Positions 5,032 through 7,030 of a stretch of 7,030 nucleotides of DNA are shown here, one piece after another. Numbering within the stretch: the stretch's first letter is position 1; each line of letters starts with the position of its first letter. Where the stretch lies: the NCBI GenBank assembly GCA_031283825.1, contig JAITAZ010000540.1, positions 1 through 7,030 of the forward strand, given 5' to 3'. This stretch comes from Planctomycetaceae bacterium. Its GTDB lineage: Bacteria > Planctomycetota > Planctomycetia > Pirellulales > Thermoguttaceae. The position numbers were made by a program, and so were the translations under genes. The notes under the pieces are model-generated. The model was not told where the DNA came from. It made no database searches and worked only from the letters and a program-made list of their open reading frames with translations.

Positions 5032-6801
5032 ATGTTTATTCTTAAATGGATTCGTGTTTTAGCGGCGTTTTTTGTGTTTACGTCTTTATTGTTTTTGTTT
5101 GTTGACATTTCGTCGATTGCGTCTTTATCGTTACATCATTTAGCGGAGATACAATTTGTTCCGTTGTTGTTGCGCGGCGGATTAGTCGGCGGAGTTGGGG
5201 TGATTCTTTGGTTAATTGTAACGTTAATTTTTGGTCGATTTTATTGTTCGTCGATTTGTCCTTTTGGGATATTGCAAGACGTAATTTCGCGATTTGCAAA
5301 ATTTTTTCGTCGTAGAAATTGCAAGTATTCGTATCGTCCGGCGATGAGCAAGACGCGAAATATAATTTTCGTTTTATTTCTTTTTGGCGTTGCGGCGATG
5401 ATGTTTTTCGGCGTTGCGGCGGTAGTGATTTTGTTTGATCCGTATAGTAATTTTGGTCGGATTTCGTTTTCGATATTTCAGCCGGCGGTTATTTTTTTGA
5501 ACAATAGAATTGCCGGCGTTAGTGATTTAATTGGCGGTGCTGGATTTCAACCGCGAGGAATACATTTATTCGGCGGCGCGTTTATTATATCTTTGGCGAT
5601 ATTTTTTCTGGTAGTAATTCTTTCGTTTTTTTATGGTCGGCGGTATTGCAATGTGATTTGTCCGGTTGGGACGTTGTTTGGATTTATTTCAAAATTTTCG
5701 TTATTTCGCGTTAAACTTGACAAATCGAAGTGTATTAAATGCGGACTTTGCGAAAGAAATTGCAAGGGCGAGTGTATTGACAGTAAGAATTTTTCTGTAG
5801 ATTCGTCGCGATGCGTTACGTGTTTTAATTGTTTTGGGGTATGTCGGAAGGGCGCGATTTTGTATTCTCCGATTTCGTTAGCGTTGTTTAGTGTTGGCAA
5901 GGTTGAATCGAGTAATTCGGCGGCGATTGTTTCGGACGAGGTTCATAGCGGCAGGCGGCGTTTTTTGAGATTATCATTTCTTTCGTTGATATTTTCTACG
6001 ATTGGCGGCGGTGCGATGAATCCAGACGATCCGTATGGAGACTCTGATCCTTATGGAAATGATACGAGCGGTAATAAAGTTCCAGACGTTGCAGAGACTG
6101 TGAAATCGGCGGCGGAATCGGTGAAGACGGCGGAGACGACGGAGTCTGTAGTTACGGGTGCTGATTTGGAGTTAGCGGATAAGACGTCGCGAGTTTCTTA
6201 TGTGAATGATACGATAGTATTGCCGCCGGGCGCGAGGAGTTTGAAAAATTTTCGGAGTAAATGTTCGTCGTGTCATCTTTGTGTGAGCAAGTGTCCTTCT
6301 CGTGTCTTGCAGCCGGGCGCGATATATAGTAATAGCGTGATTGGAGGAAGCGGCAGCGGCGGTATTTTTGGATTAGTTCAGCCGTCGTTGCAATTTGATC
6401 ATCATTATTGTAACAAAAATTGTACGGTGTGCGGCGATGTCTGTCCGACTAGTGCGATTGAAAGAGTAACGGTGGAAGAACGCGAACTTCTTAAAATTGG
6501 AACGGTGGAATTTTTGATTGATAATTGCGTAGTTTACACGCAAGGAACGAGTTGCGGGGCGTGTCAAGAGCATTGCAGCAATGGCGCAATAAAAATGGTT
6601 CCGTATGGAGACCCGTCGAAACATTTAACGATTCCAGAACTTCATCCTGAGTTTTGTATAGGTTGCGGCGGATGCGAGTCGATATGTCCGGTTCGACCGT
6701 ATCGAGCAATTTATATCAAAGGCGCAACAGAGCAAACCAAAGCAAAATTATCATACGACCCAAACGAAAAACAAAAAACAGTCGAACTAGAATTGATCTA
6801 A
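5032..6801 (+). CDS. NapH-NapG/MauM-type fusion polyferredoxin, membrane-bound
   Basis: This is a probable membrane electron-transfer protein. About four membrane helices (residues 7-25, 43-68, 110-135, 181-200) carry two NapH/NosR-type C-x3-C-P motifs (C72/C76 and C206/C210). A two-cluster ferredoxin module follows (C234, 237, 240, 244 and C261, 264, 267, 271). Next comes GRRRFLRLSFLSLI (307-320), an internal twin-arginine-like signal. A low-complexity linker (about 329-385) with repeated DPYG leads to a NapG/MauM-like module with cysteines 411/414/417/421, 460/464/467/471, 499/508/511/515 and 542/545/548/552. Six [4Fe-4S] clusters are possible. By family knowledge, NapH takes electrons from quinol and NapG passes them into the periplasm; donor and acceptor here are unknown. 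MFILKWIRVL matches the start I recall for Bacteroidetes relatives, supporting this ATG. The last ~80 nt turn A/C-rich. Confidence 0.93.
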   Translation: MFILKWIRVLAAFFVFTSLLFLFVDISSIASLSLHHLAEIQFVPLLLRGGLVGGVGVILWLIVTLIFGRFYCSSICPFGILQDVISRFAKFFRRRNCKYSYRPAMSKTRNIIFVLFLFGVAAMMFFGVAAVVILFDPYSNFGRISFSIFQPAVIFLNNRIAGVSDLIGGAGFQPRGIHLFGGAFIISLAIFFLVVILSFFYGRRYCNVICPVGTLFGFISKFSLFRVKLDKSKCIKCGLCERNCKGECIDSKNFSVDSSRCVTCFNCFGVCRKGAILYSPISLALFSVGKVESSNSAAIVSDEVHSGRRRFLRLSFLSLIFSTIGGGAMNPDDPYGDSDPYGNDTSGNKVPDVAETVKSAAESVKTAETTESVVTGADLELADKTSRVSYVNDTIVLPPGARSLKNFRSKCSSCHLCVSKCPSRVLQPGAIYSNSVIGGSGSGGIFGLVQPSLQFDHHYCNKNCTVCGDVCPTSAIERVTVEERELLKIGTVEFLIDNCVVYTQGTSCGACQEHCSNGAIKMVPYGDPSKHLTIPELHPEFCIGCGGCESICPVRPYRAIYIKGATEQTKAKLSYDPNEKQKTVELELI

Positions 6802-6828
6802 TGGTGATTTCTAAAAACCATATTTTTT
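6801..6828 (+). terminator. Weak terminator candidate after the polyferredoxin gene
   Basis: ATGGT (6801-6805) pairs with ACCAT (6817-6821) around an 11-nt loop and is followed by a run of six T. It begins on the last base of the stop codon. The stem is short and AT-rich, so the call rests mostly on position. AAAAC/GTTTT around GTGAAC at 6829-6846 could extend the structured region. Confidence 0.3.
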
Positions 6829-6841
6829 AAAACCGTGAACA

Positions 6842-6884
6842 GTTTTTTAAATTCGGAATTATGTAATATCAGGCGAAAAATACA
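6842..6884 (+). repeat. R3: copy of the three-member dispersed repeat
   Basis: This matches R1 (702-744) over 43 nt with four mismatches and the reverse complement of R2 with seven over 45 nt. It is preceded by AACCGTGAACAG, a variant of the GTGAAC motif next to the other copies. It starts 40 nt after the polyferredoxin stop. A perfect AAAAATT/AATTTTT palindrome (6905-6919) follows shortly after. Confidence 0.75.
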
Positions 6885-6923
6885 TTCGACAATAGGGAAT
6901 CTCTAAAAATTCAATTTTTATTA

Positions 6924-6940
6924 AAACCGCGTAGCGGTTT
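6924..6940. repeat. Hairpin AAACCGC/GCGGTTT
   Basis: AAACCGC (6924-6930) and GCGGTTT (6934-6940) form a perfect 7-bp stem with a GTA loop. It is followed by CCC and not a T-run on the + strand. On the minus strand the arm ends in TTTTAATAAAAATT, a poor terminator tail. It is the first of a series of hairpins reaching the window edge. Confidence 0.6.
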
Positions 6941-6950
6941 CCCAAAATAG

Positions 6951-7026
6951 CGATGGGTAAAAATTCGCTAGAATTTTCACCCATCGAAAAAAAATCGCGT
7001 TACGAATTTATTTTCGACGGGTGAAA
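6951..7026. repeat. Alternating inverted-repeat series, continues beyond window
   Basis: CGATGGGT (6951-6958) pairs with ACCCATCG (6979-6986). The stem continues inside with AAAATTC/GAATTTT around a GCTA loop, giving about 15 pairs. The right arm can instead pair onward: TTTCACCCATCGAAAA (6975-6990) is complementary to TTTTCGACGGGTGAAA (7011-7026) at 15 of 16 positions. The arms therefore alternate forward, inverse, forward, and the two hairpins exclude each other. The second forward arm ends four bases before the window edge, so the series may go on. No coding frame is seen. Confidence 0.65.
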
Positions 7027-7030
7027 TCGC

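Noticed and set aside
833..6801. The two genes as one operon or a two-part novel system
   Set aside because: They are 782 bp apart with several hairpins between, including a terminator-like one, and neither protein contains a feature pointing to the other.
1..7030. Replication origin suggested by DnaA-box-like 9-mers and the skew change
   Set aside because: There are only two boxes, both inside repeat elements, no dnaA, dnaN or gidA neighbour, no box cluster next to an unwinding region, and the skew reverts at the end of gene 2.

Overview
The window comes from an AT-rich bacterial genome. It holds two complete genes on the + strand, separated and flanked by intergenic DNA packed with palindromic repeats. 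Gene 1 (833-4249) encodes an exported tetratricopeptide-repeat (TPR) protein of 1138 residues. Its N-terminal block, with the core SPRRGTTFDRVY, is one I associate with large planctomycete TPR proteins. Gene 2 (5032-6801) encodes a 589-residue membrane polyferredoxin that looks like NapH fused to NapG/MauM, a layout I know best from Bacteroidetes and relatives. Neither start codon has a clear Shine-Dalgarno sequence, which suits either phylum. My best guess is a low-GC planctomycete or another PVC/Bacteroidetes-type organism. This rests on remembered family resemblance, not a search.

Layout. 1-832 has no convincing gene. It holds a GC-rich triple-hairpin element (E1, 1-90, running off the left edge), a decayed inverted copy of it (E2, 441-540), one copy of a ~43-nt dispersed repeat (R1, 702-744), and a 12-bp hairpin (771-807) just upstream of gene 1. 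4250-5031 separates the genes. It carries a 76-bp double palindrome of GAGACGCAA arms (4392-4467), the inverted repeat copy R2, a hairpin sharing a 20-nt block with the one before gene 1 (4576-4608), a terminator-like hairpin (4617-4653), a ~130-bp MITE-like or cruciform palindrome (4685-4816), and a pyrimidine-rich leader with an A8T6 tract before gene 2. 6802-7030 holds a weak terminator candidate, repeat copy R3, and a series of hairpins with alternating arms that runs off the right edge.

The genes. No operon link is visible: 782 bp of repeat-filled DNA lies between them. The TPR protein probably acts as a protein-interaction scaffold outside the cytoplasm. The polyferredoxin probably moves electrons across the inner membrane through up to six [4Fe-4S] clusters. 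Nothing in the window identifies a donor or acceptor.

What stands out. The intergenic DNA is the unusual part, with several distinct families of palindromic repeats, some present in two or three copies of differing decay. The + strand also changes from C/A-rich to G/T-rich inside gene 1, with a matching change in leucine codons. I see no defence system, CRISPR array, transposase, tRNA or rRNA.
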